Shown here piece after piece: positions 1 through 13,800 of a DNA stretch of 64,000 nucleotides. The stretch spans positions 29,761,001-29,825,000 of the forward strand of contig JAYKKI010000005.1 in the NCBI GenBank assembly GCA_039881145.1, given 5' to 3'. Position 1 is the first letter of the stretch; each line of letters begins with the position of its first letter. Source of the DNA: Druceiella hillmani (taxonomy: Eukaryota > Arthropoda > Insecta > Lepidoptera > Hepialidae). Below the pieces are notes generated by a model, which was given only the letters and a program-made list of their open reading frames with translations, was not told where the DNA came from and made no database searches. The position numbers were made by a program, and so were the translations under genes.

Positions 1-1095
1 TGGAACTATCGTAGCACTCACAATAGAAAGATGAATGTTCAGATATGGAAAAGTAAAAAGATTCTGGTTCCTAGAGAACTATGTATTTCATCGCACAAAA
101 ATACTGAAGTTTTTCAGAACTGACTATATTTGCCAATTGATTGATTAATGTGTGTCGAGAGCTGAAAAGAATAAAAACAACTCCTTAATTATTCTCAAAG
201 TGACCTATATCCCTTTTATAGAGAGGCTGTACTGTAGAGGTAATCGAAATATTTCCGAAGTAAAAGTGTCCTGGCATATAAGTATCGGAGGTCTTATAAA
301 GCAGAATGGTCGGAAATTGGAATCGGGAAAATCGGAAATTGACTATAGTCTTGGAAGTTTTTTTCTTGATGAATTAGATAGATAATGCCAAAACAGGTTT
401 TTCTTTTTTAAACTAGCACCTTGTTTTTATTGTATTACATTTAAAGCAGTAGCAAGAAACTTAAAAACCTAGTTCTACGTTAAAATCGGTCATTACTTTT
501 TTTCATAAAGTTCGTTTATTTAAAACAAAAAACACATTTTAACACATAATGAAAACTTAAACTCATTTACCGTGTAATAAAAATCAAACTAAACCTGATT
601 GTTAATTTCCGAGAGCTAATTGGCTGTTTATTTCATCGACATTTGATAAATCTTTATATCGCTATGTATTTTTCGTCACAGACAAATTAATTTTATTTAA
701 AAAAATGCTTCATTGCAAATCCAACCGTACCGAGAAGTTACATTGCTCTGTAAATGGTGCAATTTTAAATTAATGGCCTAGTTTATAACAATTTAAACAA
801 GCCAAAAATTAAGCGATTGTCAACAAAATTGCAAAATAGTTACATATTTTTAAGTGTTGCTAAATTCGAATAAATTTCAAACTCAAACTTTAATTGAGCC
901 CAACCCAAACTCTAATTCAAGAAAGATTTTCCTTGATGAGAATGATTTAAAATAAAATTAAAAACAAATTTGAACTTTTCTAAATAACCAAAAAACTTGG
1001 TTTCCTACAGATTTTTATCTTAAAACAAGGATTCCTACAGATTTAATATTTCGGATAAACTATTCCCAAAAATTTTATTTTGCAGAATGTAAATA
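1..1095. other. Noncoding start of paralogous unit 1
   Basis: AT-rich DNA with no supported gene. The part at about 230-640 resembles 50,590-50,940 (shared 'ctggcatataag' stretch, then a similar run of AT-rich words), and the part at about 480-640 also resembles 29,990-30,150 ('atttaccgt' followed by 'tgat.gttaat'). It is therefore read as one block of a degenerate repeated unit rather than unique sequence. The 77-residue open frame at 152-385 has no recognisable domain and is probably chance. Confidence 0.5.
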
Positions 1096-1930
1096 TCGGG
1101 GTGGCTAATAAATAATGAGCGACCATCAATGTTATAATTTTCATTATATTTCCATTTAAAATTAATTAATCGTCGATAGAATAATCACCATCATTTTACA
1201 CTACATATCTCCAACGTCCAATACGTTGAAGTGGCAGGGAGTGGATAGCAAAAATTGCCCTATGAAATATCGTAGGTAATATTCATGATCAAACTTTTCT
1301 CGAGGCGTTTCTAAGCAATTTGAATAAATAATAATCAGTGGGTGCAAGGTCTGGGAAGTCTGGCGGGAGGGGAATCTATGTCCAACCAAAATCCAAAACT
1401 TTTAGGTGAGTTTGTTTGGCTTTATGTGGGCTGGATTACGGTACAGCTGGTTCAGACTATATTCATGTGGTACTCACGTCCCAAGCGATTTAATCTATTA
1501 TCTATAGCACCCTGAGAGCACCTGAACTCAGTTGCTAGCCGGCGTGTCGTTATCAGCTATCTTCTTCAATTAAAAATACCTGTCGCTATCCAATTTTACC
1601 GGATAACCAAAGCGTGATTGATCCCTCAGGGAATAATCGCCGTTTCGAAACCGCTAGAATCATCGTTTTACAGTAGTTTTAGATATTATTTTTTGGCATA
1701 TGTTACGCGTGGCTTTGGCAATTTGGTACTCTTAGAGCAGACAGTCTCTCACATGCTTCTTAATGTCGTCCATATTTTATGCATATTAACAGTGCACCTC
1801 TTAATTACTACTAAATCGGAAAGAGTGTGCCGCGCCCTTTATATATCTTCGATCATGGAAGCTTTTAGAATGTTCCCATATTTCTGGATAATTTGCGAAA
1901 AAAACGCTCATTACTTTTTAGCTCACCCAA
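1096..1930 (-). mobile_element. Internally deleted mariner-like DNA transposon
   Basis: An 835 bp element bounded by imperfect terminal inverted repeats of about 26 bp. The left end begins TCGGGGTGGCTAATAAATAA; the right end, reverse-complemented, begins TTGGGTGAGCTAAAAAGTAA, and both continue TGAGCG. A TA dinucleotide flanks each end (1094-1095 and 1931-1932), the standard mariner/Tc1 target duplication. The transposase remnant inside reads on the minus strand. At 835 bp it is well short of the roughly 1.3 kb of a full mariner, because the centre of the transposase gene is missing. The element interrupts paralogous unit 1. Confidence 0.85.
1196..1773 (-). pseudogene. Mariner transposase remnant, central catalytic part deleted
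   Basis: On the minus strand, a start codon at 1773-1771 opens a frame resembling mariner N-termini: 'DIKKHVRDCLL', a stop, then 'EYQIAKATRNIC'. Next come 'RFRNGDYSLRDQS' (1,616-1,655) and the linker-like 'VPHEYSLNQLYR', all in the usual mariner order. The frame then jumps straight to the C-terminal region around 'DLAPTDYYLFKLL', which carries the third catalytic Asp of the DD34D triad, and ends RWRYVV at a TAA (1196-1198). The middle, with the first two catalytic Asp residues, is absent. Several stops and frameshifts remain. It cannot encode a working enzyme, but its ends could still be recognised by a related transposase. Confidence 0.8.
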
Positions 1931-4900
1931 TATATGGCATACTACAACTTTCAGAGGCGCATATTTAAAAAAAATATATAATTCCACATAAAATTAGAAA
2001 TCATTGATTTTTTTCCTTTTTTTCTTTATATGTGCTAAAGGACCTTCCATTATGGCGACTTTTAAGATTGTACGTCGATCGGAAGGTAGGTTTTGATAAC
2101 GGTATAAATAACAAAAATGTTTGGAAGGGCAATATGTTGTTGTTGCGGGAATTAAAAAGTTGATTTTTATGGCAATCTAAGGACACAGAACTTAATATAC
2201 GATATTAATTTCAACTTATATAATCCGACATTAAACAAAACTTATTATATCTCAAACCGTTACTGAGAAAAAGGGTTTTACCAGACTTACGGACGGACGG
2301 ACGCAGAACAAAATGATTCTACAAGTGTTTCTTTTTTTCATTTTATAGAACGAAACCCAAAAATCGATAATTCTTTCTTTTACTAGATACATGTACTACG
2401 TACAATAGTCGCATAATGTATCGATAACATATTTATTGTAACAATGAGGTTGAATATTTTTTTAAATATTTTCCCAATACACTATCAGAGTTCGTTGGCG
2501 CTATGCCAGGAATATTCACCTCGTACGCAGCTGTGGCCAGGTTTTATATCATATTTGCATAACACCAGGTCTACGTTTGTCGTTTTTGTATTCTCATCCG
2601 GTTTTCATTGATCTTATTTGCTGACTATATGTAACACGCTGATTTGAACCGATAGAGCTTTAGAATTGAGTTGGATTACTAGTGTTAACTCACGACATTT
2701 TTATCGGTTTAACTCTTGACAGACTTACATTTATTGACTTCCCTTATGTGATATCTCAAAAAGTGTATTAATATAAATAATAAGATGTTTAATATATATA
2801 TATTAGTATACATACCTAAAAATATTTAGATGTTCATTATTATAATTCCAAAACCGTGGTAAATTCTAACTTCATTTACAAAAATTATTAGGAGTTTTAA
2901 TAAATTTTATTTGTTGTGTTTACGAATAAAACATAAAACTCTATATTAATTATATTTAAAGATAAAGTGTAATTACATAGTATTAAAGGTACGGAGAGAG
3001 AAGGGACTCATAGCAAAATTACAAATCTAAATAGCTCGGTAAAAGGATAAATACTAAATATATTAGAAGAAAAAGCAAAACGTATTTAGTTGTAGTGAAA
3101 TTGTCCACAAATATTTATGCTTCCACTCTATGTAATAGAATATTAAAGGAATAATATTTCAAAATGTGATGACTGTGTTTTTTTTTATCTACTCCTATAT
3201 TTAAAAACTACCTACACTCAATTTATTAACGATAATATAAAGAGTACTGTAATATATTTTATGCTTTAGTACAACGTGGAATGCACAGCCTTATCCTAAT
3301 TTGCTAAAAATATTGTAGCAAATTATAATATAACTTTTTTGTCAGTTTCCCTTAGAATATCTTGATATATTAAGTTTAATTCCAGAATTTACTCGGTACA
3401 CTTCAACTCGCTTCACTTAAATCACTATAGCTCATTACTAACATTATGGAAATATATTATATACCCAATGTCGTAACAAAGATTAATTATTAGTTACGCG
3501 TCAGTATCATGTCAAGTGGATAAGCCGTTTTTGTGCTAAATCCTAAAATACACAAAAAAATTTTTTTTATTTATGAAATTAGTACACTTATTACTATCTA
3601 TGGTTTCGAATATATTAAAATATAAAATTGAAGAAAGAGGGCAGATTGAGCACTTAAGGCGAATACCATTTCATTTTAATTCAAGTCTTACAAATTGACA
3701 CTATGATTCATTATCAAAAAGTTGACAAACGAGTATGAAATTATTTTATGTTTAGCCTATGGTAAGATTTACATATAGAAACCACTTTTTATCGTATGTT
3801 TATTATTAAATAAACGAAGGTTAATAACCTTAAGCAGTTAATTCAAATATTTTAAATTAAAACAATATTCCAAATTAAAGGCGAAAATTTCGAGATTTCA
3901 CTTCTCTCAAATTAAATCCGTCACAAGTCATTACGGAAGTTTCTTTCAAGGTGCCTTCTTTGTTTAATTTTATACTCGGTGTCGTGAAAAGCTGCTTATA
4001 CCGTCTGAGTTTTCACGTCGCAAGCTTCTACTGCAACGAACATTATTAATAGAATTTCTTGGCTACAATATTTAGAATTCATTGATATGAAATTTGTATT
4101 TTTAAATTATCTAATTATTATCTAAATACGTTTGATATTTTGATTATTTTATGATGATGACGTAGACATTAAATAAATGCAAAATAATGGTAAAAATGTT
4201 AATTTCGGGATGTTTTAATATAGTTCCTATTGGCTCCATTAGATGGCACCAGATAAAAATTAATTCAAAATGTGCCAATTGTTTCACACCTTAATATTCC
4301 AAGCAAACGACAGCTGACAAAAGTTAATTAAACAATAATATAAAAAAGATACATATTCATACACAAAATATACAGATGCTTACTTTACCACTTCATGTTA
4401 TTTAGGTTTATTAAAAACTCTTATTAACCTATTATTTATAAGAACTGTTACCAAAATAAATTTAACAGTTTGGTACGGAACTATCAGTGCACGAGTCTAA
4501 GTTATAGTAAATGTAAATTGATGTATTATCCGTTTTCAATTGAACCTTCAATTAGGTGTTTGTTAGGAACCTGAACCGTTCGAACGGAAACCTATCAAAT
4601 ATGACTTTTTAAAAGTGAAAAAAAAACAATGGCATCAGAATATATGTTTTTATAGTAAGAAAAGAAATAAAAATATTCAACCCACTCTTTCTCATCTCTT
4701 TTCATATTTCGAAAACTATATTTATTTTGTCGAAATCAGATTTTTTTATGTTTTTTATTATTATTTACCTACTTTCACCAAGTTTATGTGCCATCCTTTC
4801 TATAATATTTATCGAATTGAGGATCATATTTTTTTATAGTGTCATATCATTAACAAAATTTCTGTTTGACAGTTTTTCAATAACTTTATTATCATTTTTC

Positions 4901-5950
4901 GAGAGAGAATTTAAAATTAATATAAAAATGTATTGCAAATCTTTCACTTTACATTAATACATAATAAATATTATGACGTTTTAAATATAACTCAACATCT
5001 TTTTTTCAACTTTAAAACTTATTTTTAAGTTATGAGAGAATGTTAAATGAGATGCAGTTTATTTTGAATTTTGTTGAACTAACTAATTCAAAAAAATGTT
5101 TCTCAGTTAAAATGGCACACCATCAAAATAATTCTCTTTATTACCTCCCCAATATACTTTTTTCATTTCTCATCGAATATTATTTTTGTTTCTGTTAAAG
5201 GACAATTTTTTCCATATGTTTCATAATTAATTCAGTTAAACCATTAAAATTAAAAAGTAACTGTAAGGACATTAAAAAAATATTTAAAAGACAATTAATA
5301 ATACTTTAAACTTCCTTTCCTTTTAAACATCATACGTTTCACAAAAACATACATACGTAATATTTTATAGGGATAATAGAATTGATCTTTGATCGCTGTA
5401 AAAATTTTGATAACTTGGGAATATAATATGATAAATTTACGAAAATGCGAGAAAAATCATTATTGAAGATAACTCGTAGGCGTTTTGTAAATCAATACTT
5501 TATTAACTTTTTTCTATTTTTTTTTTCTATTCAGTCAGTTTTTTTTCGAAGTCTCAGTCCAATTCACTTAGTTTTTTTTAAATAAATTCTTTAATCTATT
5601 ATTGTTAATACTCTATACAATTAAATCTCAACTAATATAATAAATGAGATATGTGGTGTGTACGTTTGTTGTATGTTCAATTGTGTCTCGACTGTGTCAC
5701 GAAAGTTTAAAAGTTAGTGTTCTATTACCGAGAACAAAACACTTATGAATGTGTTATTTTATCCATTACATAGCCCGTGGGCTCTATAATCCTCCAGAGA
5801 TGGGTATGTAATTCTAAAAAGATACAATGTGACAATGTTTGTGACAATCTTATAATTCTTTCCTTTCTAATTACCTGTTAGATACTTTCTTTGCAGATCT
5901 TTAAAGAAATGCGTGAATGTCTTTATTCTCTTCGTACTCCACAAACGATT

Positions 5951-5952
<2 letters not shown>
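1931..5952. other. Paralogous unit 1, noncoding
   Basis: No intact gene. The stretch at 2,450-2,830 matches 18,330-18,680 and 39,850-40,150. The stretch at 3,640-3,755 matches 19,195-19,312 (shared 'cagattgagca' and 'gattcattatcaaaa'). The stretch at 5,470-5,660 plus 5,885-5,915 matches 44,640-44,860 plus 44,990-45,015 (shared 'ttctttgcag' and 'aaatgcgtgaatgt'). A direct-repeat word ACGGACGGACGGACG lies near 2,291. Two overlapping T-rich open frames at 4,615-4,957 are low-complexity and hydrophobic, and I do not regard them as genes. Confidence 0.5.
2465..2657 (-). other. Exon-like conserved block 'a', unit 1 copy
   Basis: Read on the minus strand, this block starts just after an acceptor-like site (TTCTAAAG before CTCTATCGG, boundary 2,657/2,658). 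It is shared with 18,340-18,523 and 39,853-40,010, and in all three copies the acceptor-like AG sits at the same place. One frame gives 'NLATAAYEVNIPGIAPTNSD'; the unit 2 copy gives 'NLATATFEVNVPGVAPTNDD'. Other frames contain stops, so this is at best a degenerate exon. No family can be assigned with confidence. Confidence 0.35.
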
Positions 5953-6021
<69 letters not shown>

Positions 6022-6063
6022 ATGTATATATGTATATACATACATATATACATACATATATAT
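5953..6063. repeat. (TA)n microsatellite
   Basis: About 110 bp of alternating TA with a few TGTA and CATA interruptions toward the right end. The tyrosine/isoleucine open frames across it are translations of the repeat and not genes. It lies just after the 'aaatgcgtgaatgt' block of unit 1. Confidence 0.97.
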
Positions 6064-9000
6064 TAGGTTCGGTTTCAGGGATACACTATCAATGAAGATG
6101 TAGTGGAATCCCCGCAAAATTCAGAAGCTGAATCTCTATAATAGCTATATTTCTATAAACGGATTATCACCTGTATAAAAATGACAGACGGAAGTCGCTG
6201 GGACTGATCTGATTTCCAAAGCATATTCCGTCGTTTTGAGGATAGTCAATGAATGTAATTTGTTAACATTGTGTAATTGATCAACATTAAAACTTCGCAA
6301 AAGGATAATTTTCTTTCGCAAAAGGAGAATATTTGCTGACAATAATCCATTAAAAAAATTGCTATGCCCTCAACGGCAGAAAAGCAATTATGAAAACAGA
6401 AGGAGTTTTAGGTAAATTGCTGTAATCGAGGTCCGTCTACCACCACAAAAAATTAAGTTCAAATGTACGAGAGTTTCATATGGAAAAACTCTTTGTTTTT
6501 TATGCTTATAAACTACTTCTTGATGGATGTTAATCAGAGATTTTATTTTATTTTCATTAATATTAATTACACTATGAATTGTAATATAATTCAAGGATGG
6601 AATTCTCTAAAAAATAAAATAATCCTTATTTTCTTCTACAATATTAAAACGTTCGAAGGAAACATGTCTTTAAGATTTAATTTGGGTTTATTTTGATTTT
6701 GCTGAAGAACATTATTTTAAAAATAACAAGATTAAAAATCCTTATTTAACTTTTCGTTTTACTAATTCTCGACATAATTTTGTAACTATTGAGTAACATA
6801 AGCTAATCGACAATTGGTAGATTTATAAGTACGAGTATATGTTCATTATATAGTTAAGAAAATTCTCATCCATGCAGATCAAATATAAAAATAATCGACA
6901 AATGAAAATAAGCTGAATGTATCAGTTTCTTTTTATACGTTACATTTCATGTAGAAATATTTAAGTTTATGTATATGAAATATAGTACATTTTGTTTCAA
7001 TGTAATAATGCTTTTATATTCGAATAGAACAGAGAATAATGTGTCTGTGAATTGGGCATTCGATAGGTTACATTTTATTTTATAAGTGTATTACATTTTT
7101 AAAATTACTTTCTCAATCTCTGTCGCTTAATTAAGCTTTTATCCAAAGAAGGTAAACGAAGTTTTCAAAGCTTAATTCAACCTTATAAGGCTGCTTTGAA
7201 TCGTTAAGAATCTATTTCTACCCAAGATAATTTGTCACGTGAAACAATACTATTTATCATATTAGAGGTATGTTTTTTTTTATATTGACTTGACCTAATT
7301 ATTTGCGGAAACTAAAACATTTATGTATTTTTTCTTTTTTTTTCTGCACTCACTGTTACGTAATTATAAACAGCTTTAATGTTTTACTACTCCTGAACAA
7401 GTGGGTCATGAAACACAATTTTTATATCTAACTTCTTCGACTATCGAAAGAATAAGAGTTACCGATGCCAAAACTTTTGAGAGTGTATCACAGTTTTAAA
7501 CATGACAAGTGCGAATGAAATTTAGCAGTATACGCTACGGGAAAAAAATGCAATCCTCATAAGGTCCCTCATATATCCGCCCGGGCATCTACTACATCCG
7601 TTGTTTCTCAAAAACTGGTGTAGGAACTTGGAATTTGACATATCGATAGCCTGCACGTATTTCAAGAGTTAACATTAAAAATATACATACGAAAATTTTG
7701 AACTTTACATAAGATTTATTATGAGCTTTATATAAGATTTCCATCACTCGCGCTCATTAAAATAGTTTTACTTAATAATTGTCAGTGAATATTCCTTATT
7801 AAGTTACTTTGAATGCGTTTTCGATGCGTAATAACCCCAGTTATCGTAATATGCATCAGTATATTCTATAGAGGGGATCGGTGGAGAACCCCTTGAAATG
7901 TTAAATAGTTTTCGAGAGAATTTGCGCCCATTTTTACATTATCTTCTTTATAATTGCATTGATCGTTAAAATTGGGTTCCACACAATTTATGTATGTGTT
8001 AATTTTCTTAAGGCAAAAATATTTTTAAGATTTAAAAAAATGTATCTACCGTTGTAATCACGTCACCAAAGTAACCTTCGTGGTATGTTCTAAATAGACC
8101 TGAGAATATCGTTATGGGGCATCAAAAGCTAATTGATGGTTTTTCTCTTTCAGTAAAGACACAAAACGCTCGAGTGACATGTTCTTCTTTTACAGTTATG
8201 GATATGCTATACATAAAGTTTAGATAGGACTTTGTGATTATGGCCGACCATTTAATTTGCAAGATGGGTGCAAAATGATATAATTTTTTAATATAATTTA
8301 TTATTTAAATTTATTTGCGTTCTTTATATATTTTTGTAGTTTTACAATAGTTTTTCAAAATACCTGTATACATGATATATCAACTTTTAACAAACCACCT
8401 AGGTGAATTGTATTTTATGAAATTTTCTCTAAACATAATTTCAAATTTGACACATTTCTTTTTGTCCAAATTAGTTTCTTTATGGTTATTTAACTGTATT
8501 AGAATTTCTCTGAAAATTTCCGTACTACGTCGTATACATTCTTTACCACAATTTAGATTTTAATTTTAAACATTAATGAAAACAATACTATATAAATATA
8601 CATAATATCTTAATATAACAAACCATAATTATTAAAAAGTTCATGGTGTAAATTAGATGTTTATTTTTTCTATCATAAAAATAACCTTCTAGAAGCTGAT
8701 TAGCAAAACATAATATTACAGTAAAATAGTTAAACTTATATACTCGTGTGTTTCGGAGCATGTGATATTTCAAGTAAGCATTTTTTTCACTGTATTCACA
8801 ATACATTACTACGGTTTGAAATCTTACTCCAATATTTTTCGACTACCCCTTACAGCAGTTAATTTAATTACTTTGTTACTTGTTTAATCAATATTTATTT
8901 TAAAAAACCTATTATAAATGTGCTTAATTCACCTATTGAAACATAAACTTATTTGATTGAGATTACTCTTGAAGCTACACTTTTGGACATAAATTCTTAC

Positions 9001-9456
9001 TAATTTCTCTATGGTTAGTTTAAAGGATGAAGTTTTACATATCAAAGTATTGATGTTTTATTGTTATGTATGTAATCTTTTTTAATAAGCTAATCGTAAA
9101 ATTAGGCATATTTGAAAATAATTAAGCAATTTGTTCTGAAATATTGCATCCCAATTTAATTACCATATATTTTTCATCAGTTATAAGGTATTTTCATAAG
9201 AAGACAGTATTATCAGTGCAAACTATATTTTCAATTAATTTATTACATTAACTGTTTCATTTGTTGCACATGATATGGTTTACTAGAAAACAAAAAATAA
9301 TTATAAATTATTAGTTTATTTTTATTATTTTATGTAACTCAACATTCACATAATTTTTGACTTCAACAGTGAAATTAACTCTGTTAACTTTGACATTTTT
9401 TAACTTTTCCAATAAATACATGATCCACTTTTTGAAGTAATTTAAGTTATACACAC

Positions 9457-9600
9457 CTGACCGTAAAAATACTACTGAAATGCTCAACAGTCGTTTCATA
9501 TAGACTGATTTGAGAGCTGATGTTCTACAAGGTCCACATTAAGCTTTAAGTGCTACATTTTACCGACTGTCCAGAACAAAGAAATCTTATTGATTTATAA
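9457..9600 (-). other. Exon-like end with splice-donor signal, unit 1
   Basis: On the minus strand a conserved stretch ends TCAG followed by GTGTGT (9,456-9,451). The unit 3 copy ends at the homologous place with CAA followed by GTATGT (56,169-56,164). Both are acceptable splice-donor sequences, and similarity to the left of the site (minus-strand sense) includes the shared reading 'CR.SA.KSVY.KR'. This supports an old exon boundary, but the frame is not firmly fixed. Confidence 0.3.
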
Positions 9601-10392
9601 AATCGAGTCATCACAGTTTCATATTTTCTGCAGCTTCAGATTTATGTGCATAAGAATTTGTAATATATTAATCTCAATTATTATAAGCTAAATAATAAAA
9701 AAGTAAAAATAAATTCAAATGTTAAATTTTTAGGAATGTATACTTTATGGGTGTTTCGACATGCCTCGGTTCATTTTTTCACTATTATGTATATATGCCA
9801 GTTTTTATCTTATTATATTCTCGAGCTCCATATAGGGTTGTTGTTGATCCAATTCTTGTGATCGATTTTTCAAATGCTTCTCCTTAATTGATCTTCATGA
9901 AATTTCACATTCATGGTCAATTATAAATAAAATAATTGTTTCAAATTAGGTCGTCTTCTAGTATTACCTACTAGTCATGATATTTTTAATTTATTTTCTA
10001 CATAATATTATATAAATTTTTATGACAGAACTTTTTTCGATGTGTCGAATACTTATTAAATACATTTTCAAAAAATAAACTTTATTAGTGATTAATTATT
10101 TTTACAGTGATTAAAGATTTGAAATCGGTTATCAATAGATGCTGAATTAATCTCCACTGCATTTCAAAAAGTTACTGTATTTGCAATACCATACTTCAAA
10201 TGATCGATGAATAAAATAAGTTTCAAAATATACAATGGCCTATACGGAGATAGAATTACATGTGTATTCGTTAGTTTGTGTGAAATTTGCATTAATTTTA
10301 CATGTGCTTTATTAGATTTTATTTATGTCATGTCTGTAAAACATAAATTAGCCATAGACCTATCTAACTTTTAATTAAATAATATTTATTTA

Positions 10393-10524
10393 TTAAGCGA
10401 CATACATCGCTAATGTTAGAACTAGTACAATGACTGTGGCTATTTTTCTTGTCTGGTGAATATTACTCATAGTTTGTTTATTGATGGTGTTTTCTTTGAT
10501 GATTCTTGAAATTATCTGTATGCT
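10393..10524 (-). other. Exon-like block 'g' with hydrophobic segment, unit 1
   Basis: A minus-strand open frame ending at a TAA (10,395-10,393) reads '..NIHQTRKIATVIVLVLTL..', a basic stretch followed by about 15 hydrophobic residues, as in a membrane helix. Unit 3 (about 56,920-57,050) reads 'NIHQTRIIATAIVLVLILAT' in the same frame, and unit 2 (about 27,170-27,310) reads 'ILQTKQKIITAIVLIVNLVT'. Conservation of the same frame in three copies is the best sign that these units once held coding exons. The protein family is not identified; an insect chemoreceptor is one possibility. Confidence 0.35.
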
Positions 10525-10677
10525 CTAACCCCACTTTGATTTTTTTTAGTATCGTTCAAAATTATGATATAGCGTCCAACGCTCATATCATACGGTCGAG
10601 TATATAAAATGTGTTGGTATATACATATATGTATACACGTAAATAGGCAATTGTGCGTGCGCCAAGGCAGCAGATGT

Positions 10678-10685
10678 TATATATT

Positions 10686-10783
<98 letters not shown>

Positions 10784-10801
10784 CACACATATGCATATAC
10801 A

Positions 10802-10842
<41 letters not shown>

Positions 10843-10866
10843 GTATATATGTATATCTATATGCAT
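10678..10866. repeat. (TA)n microsatellite
   Basis: About 190 bp of TA dinucleotides with TGTA, CACA and GCATA interruptions in the right half. Open frames on both strands here are repeat translations rich in Tyr and Ile. Confidence 0.97.
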
Positions 10867-13800
10867 AACCCATAAGATTCTCCTCTGCAAAAAATCGCTC
10901 AACGCGTCTAAAGAACTTTTCACTCCGAAAATAAACTTTCGAAGTGAAATTAGTTTTCGTATAAATGTTGAATATTCCAATGTGGAATTAAATAATACAG
11001 GGGATGATAAAATGGAACCAATTTTTGATCTAATTTTGTCAATAAAGTGTAAAAAAATATCTTCACAATGTCAATCCATCCAAAATATGAAATATGATAA
11101 GAAAATATATGCGATCAGTATATCGTATCTTTTTACGAGTAACATATATTTTTCAATTTTTCGTATTAACAGTGATGGGTTATTTGCTTAATTATGACGT
11201 AATTGTTATAAATTAACATATTTTACACATATGTCGGCAATAAAATATAATTTTACATTACGTTATTGAAATAATTTGAATCATAGAAACAACTTTTATT
11301 TTATAACAAACCAATACTAGGTAGAATGACGTGATAAGACGTTAATTTCTTAAATTTAGAAAGAAATTTCTTAAACTTAGAACTTTGAAGGTTATTATCT
11401 AATAACGTAATCAGTTTTAAAACAATAAGAAAAACAGCTTTTGTGAAAATATGTGGTGCGGTAAAATAGTCTTTATACAACGATTTTAATTAACACAACA
11501 TTCACTAATGATCCAATCGTCATCGTCGAGCTAATCCATAATTGTCTCCGGAAAAGATCAAGGGAACAGAAAAAAAATTAGAATACGTACTACCATTACT
11601 ATGATAAAATTTGTTCAAAAGTAAATGAACATTTTAGGACATAAAAATGTTATAATTAAGATATTTACAAGATAACATATTTGAGGCTACAGCTTCTTCA
11701 TCAAATCTCGCAAATTTCAGTATTTCCTGAAGCTTCGTATTGTTTTAATCTATAAAATGATTTCAATTACAATCGCCTTATTATTCATAAATTTCGATCC
11801 AATATTCGATTTTAATTATGTGGATAACATGTCCCCTCAGATTGGGATATCTGATTACTCCATGATAAGTCATTTAAGCAATTGTTTATTCTAAGTTTCG
11901 CGACTAAAATCTTGCTCGTTCAATTTATTCGCTTCTATTATATTGAATTAAATTCTGAACAATATTTTAATGCGCAAAACAAAATACAATCATAATAAGG
12001 ATGATGTCGTTTTACTTATAAACTAATTTATTTGCTGTTATCTTTAATGTACATAGTACAACATTTGTGAATATATCAATTTAAGAGCAATTACTTCCAT
12101 TCAACCACAGTTGCTTTAAAAATACCTATACTTTGATTCTCTAAATCACTATCACGTACTACGTATATTGAATGTACTTGATTTAAAGCTAAAATTTTTC
12201 TAATGAATTTTAGTTTCAAATCAAGTATATCATTTGTTTTAGAAATTTTCCTTTTGTAGAAATATTAAAAAGAAGAATGAAGAGACCATATAGCTTCAAA
12301 CATGTTAAAATTCTGGCTACAAATATCGGTAAATTCGAGAAAAAATGTATGTTCGTATGTAGTGATTCCATTATGAGGAAACTATATCAATACAATGAAC
12401 TTAATAAAAATGTAGAACAACGAATTCCAATAATGTGTTTTTTGGGACAGTTTTCGATTATATGATTGTGAAGTATGAAGTGATTACCTTCAGTCGCGTC
12501 GAGACAATGAGTGGACGATACCTTTTTGATTGGTATTTCATTTTAACTCATCATCATTGAACTTTAAAGAAAAAAAATGTACACGAGAAGACATTATTTG
12601 CTCTCAATAAAGCTTATTTCTCATACTTTCTTGCAATACTGAGTTGATACAAAATAATTGAATAATTAAGATTGAAAAATTCAGGGATATTTTAAAATTT
12701 TCAGTAAACGGAAGACCGCGAGCAGTGTAGATAAGTAAAGCTAAAGAAATTGCCGAACGATTTCAATTTTTCCTTCATACAATTGGTGTAATAAAATTCA
12801 AATAAAAAATTATAGTTACGGTGTACTTATCTATCATATAACATTTATAAAATACGTCCCGTGATTTTTTTTTTAATTTACTGAAAGTTCTGTATAAATG
12901 AGATTTGAAATGGGAACGGGACTTGTATAAAAGTTAGTAGCTACTAGACTGTATTTTGTTGCTGCCGTTAGGAATTTAGTATAAATCTCTTCATTGATTA
13001 TAGTTACGATTTGTACTGCCCGCTCTTCCAAATTGGAATGGCGAAACTGATGAGCAAAGCTTTAAATAATTACATATTACGATATGTTAATTATAAATTG
13101 TTTAGTATTTACCATACTTCTAGAGCTTACTTAAGATTCACGTATGTTACTGATCTGATACTCAATGAATACTGATTTTCAATCTGATACAACGGAATCT
13201 ATAAAATAGAATATGGATATTACAAAAATGCCATATTTACTTTTTCTTTTCCTTAAAATGGTGCACAATTGTAACGAATTCTTCGTTTCCACTTAATTAA
13301 ATTTATATATTATATAATTTATATTACTAAATTTTATATTATATTCTTTTTATTATTATTTTTTCTTAACTAAATTTTATATATATTTTATTAGTATATA
13401 TTTAACATTAAGTTATGCATTTGAATTATGATTATTTGACGAATTTCCGCTTATATAATAAGTTCGCAGTGATTACATATTTTCAGAAATACTTTTTTAC
13501 AAACCGTGGTTTAGCAATTTGGCTTATTTTTGAAGTCAATTTCAACGGTTTTCGGCAAGCATAATTATATAATTTTTAGTTGATTGACATGAAACATATT
13601 CTCATCATTTAGTGATTTTGATCATTCGATTCCTTTACTTTATTATTTAATTTTATAATGTAAATTATTGAACTTCGTTCCTCACTTTGTTCATGTGCAG
13701 CTTTAGAAAAAAGTTAGTTTTATGACTAATAAACCTAATTCCATCTATTGTAGTAATTATAAAAGTACATTTTTTTAAAGTTAATGCGTTTATTATTGCT

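Larger units (their letters stand above)
6064..10677. other. Paralogous unit 1, blocks d to g, noncoding
   Basis: No intact gene. Ordered matches to unit 3 run through this stretch: 7,738-7,890 with 52,743-52,895; 8,340-8,460 with 53,463-53,560 (shared 'gaattgtattttatgaaatt'); 9,100-9,300 with 55,862-56,005; 9,420-9,600 with 56,150-56,300; 10,420-10,560 with 56,945-57,085. The collinearity over several kb is why I treat this as a duplicated unit. Short open frames here (for example 6,145-6,342, 6,463-6,696, 8,588-8,806) have no recognisable domains. Confidence 0.5.

Noticed and set aside
1618..1968. 116-codon plus-strand open frame
   Set aside because: It is antisense to the mariner transposase remnant and runs across that element's right terminal repeat.
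4615..4957. Two overlapping 74-76 codon hydrophobic frames
   Set aside because: T-rich low-complexity sequence gives Phe/Ile/Leu-rich frames by chance; they overlap each other and lack any motif.
10588..10980. 130-codon minus-strand and other open frames across (TA)n tracts (also near 6.0, 14.9, 18.1, 26.7, 31.2, 40.2 and 58.2 kb)
   Set aside because: They are translations of dinucleotide repeats (Tyr-Ile runs) on both strands and have no independent coding evidence.
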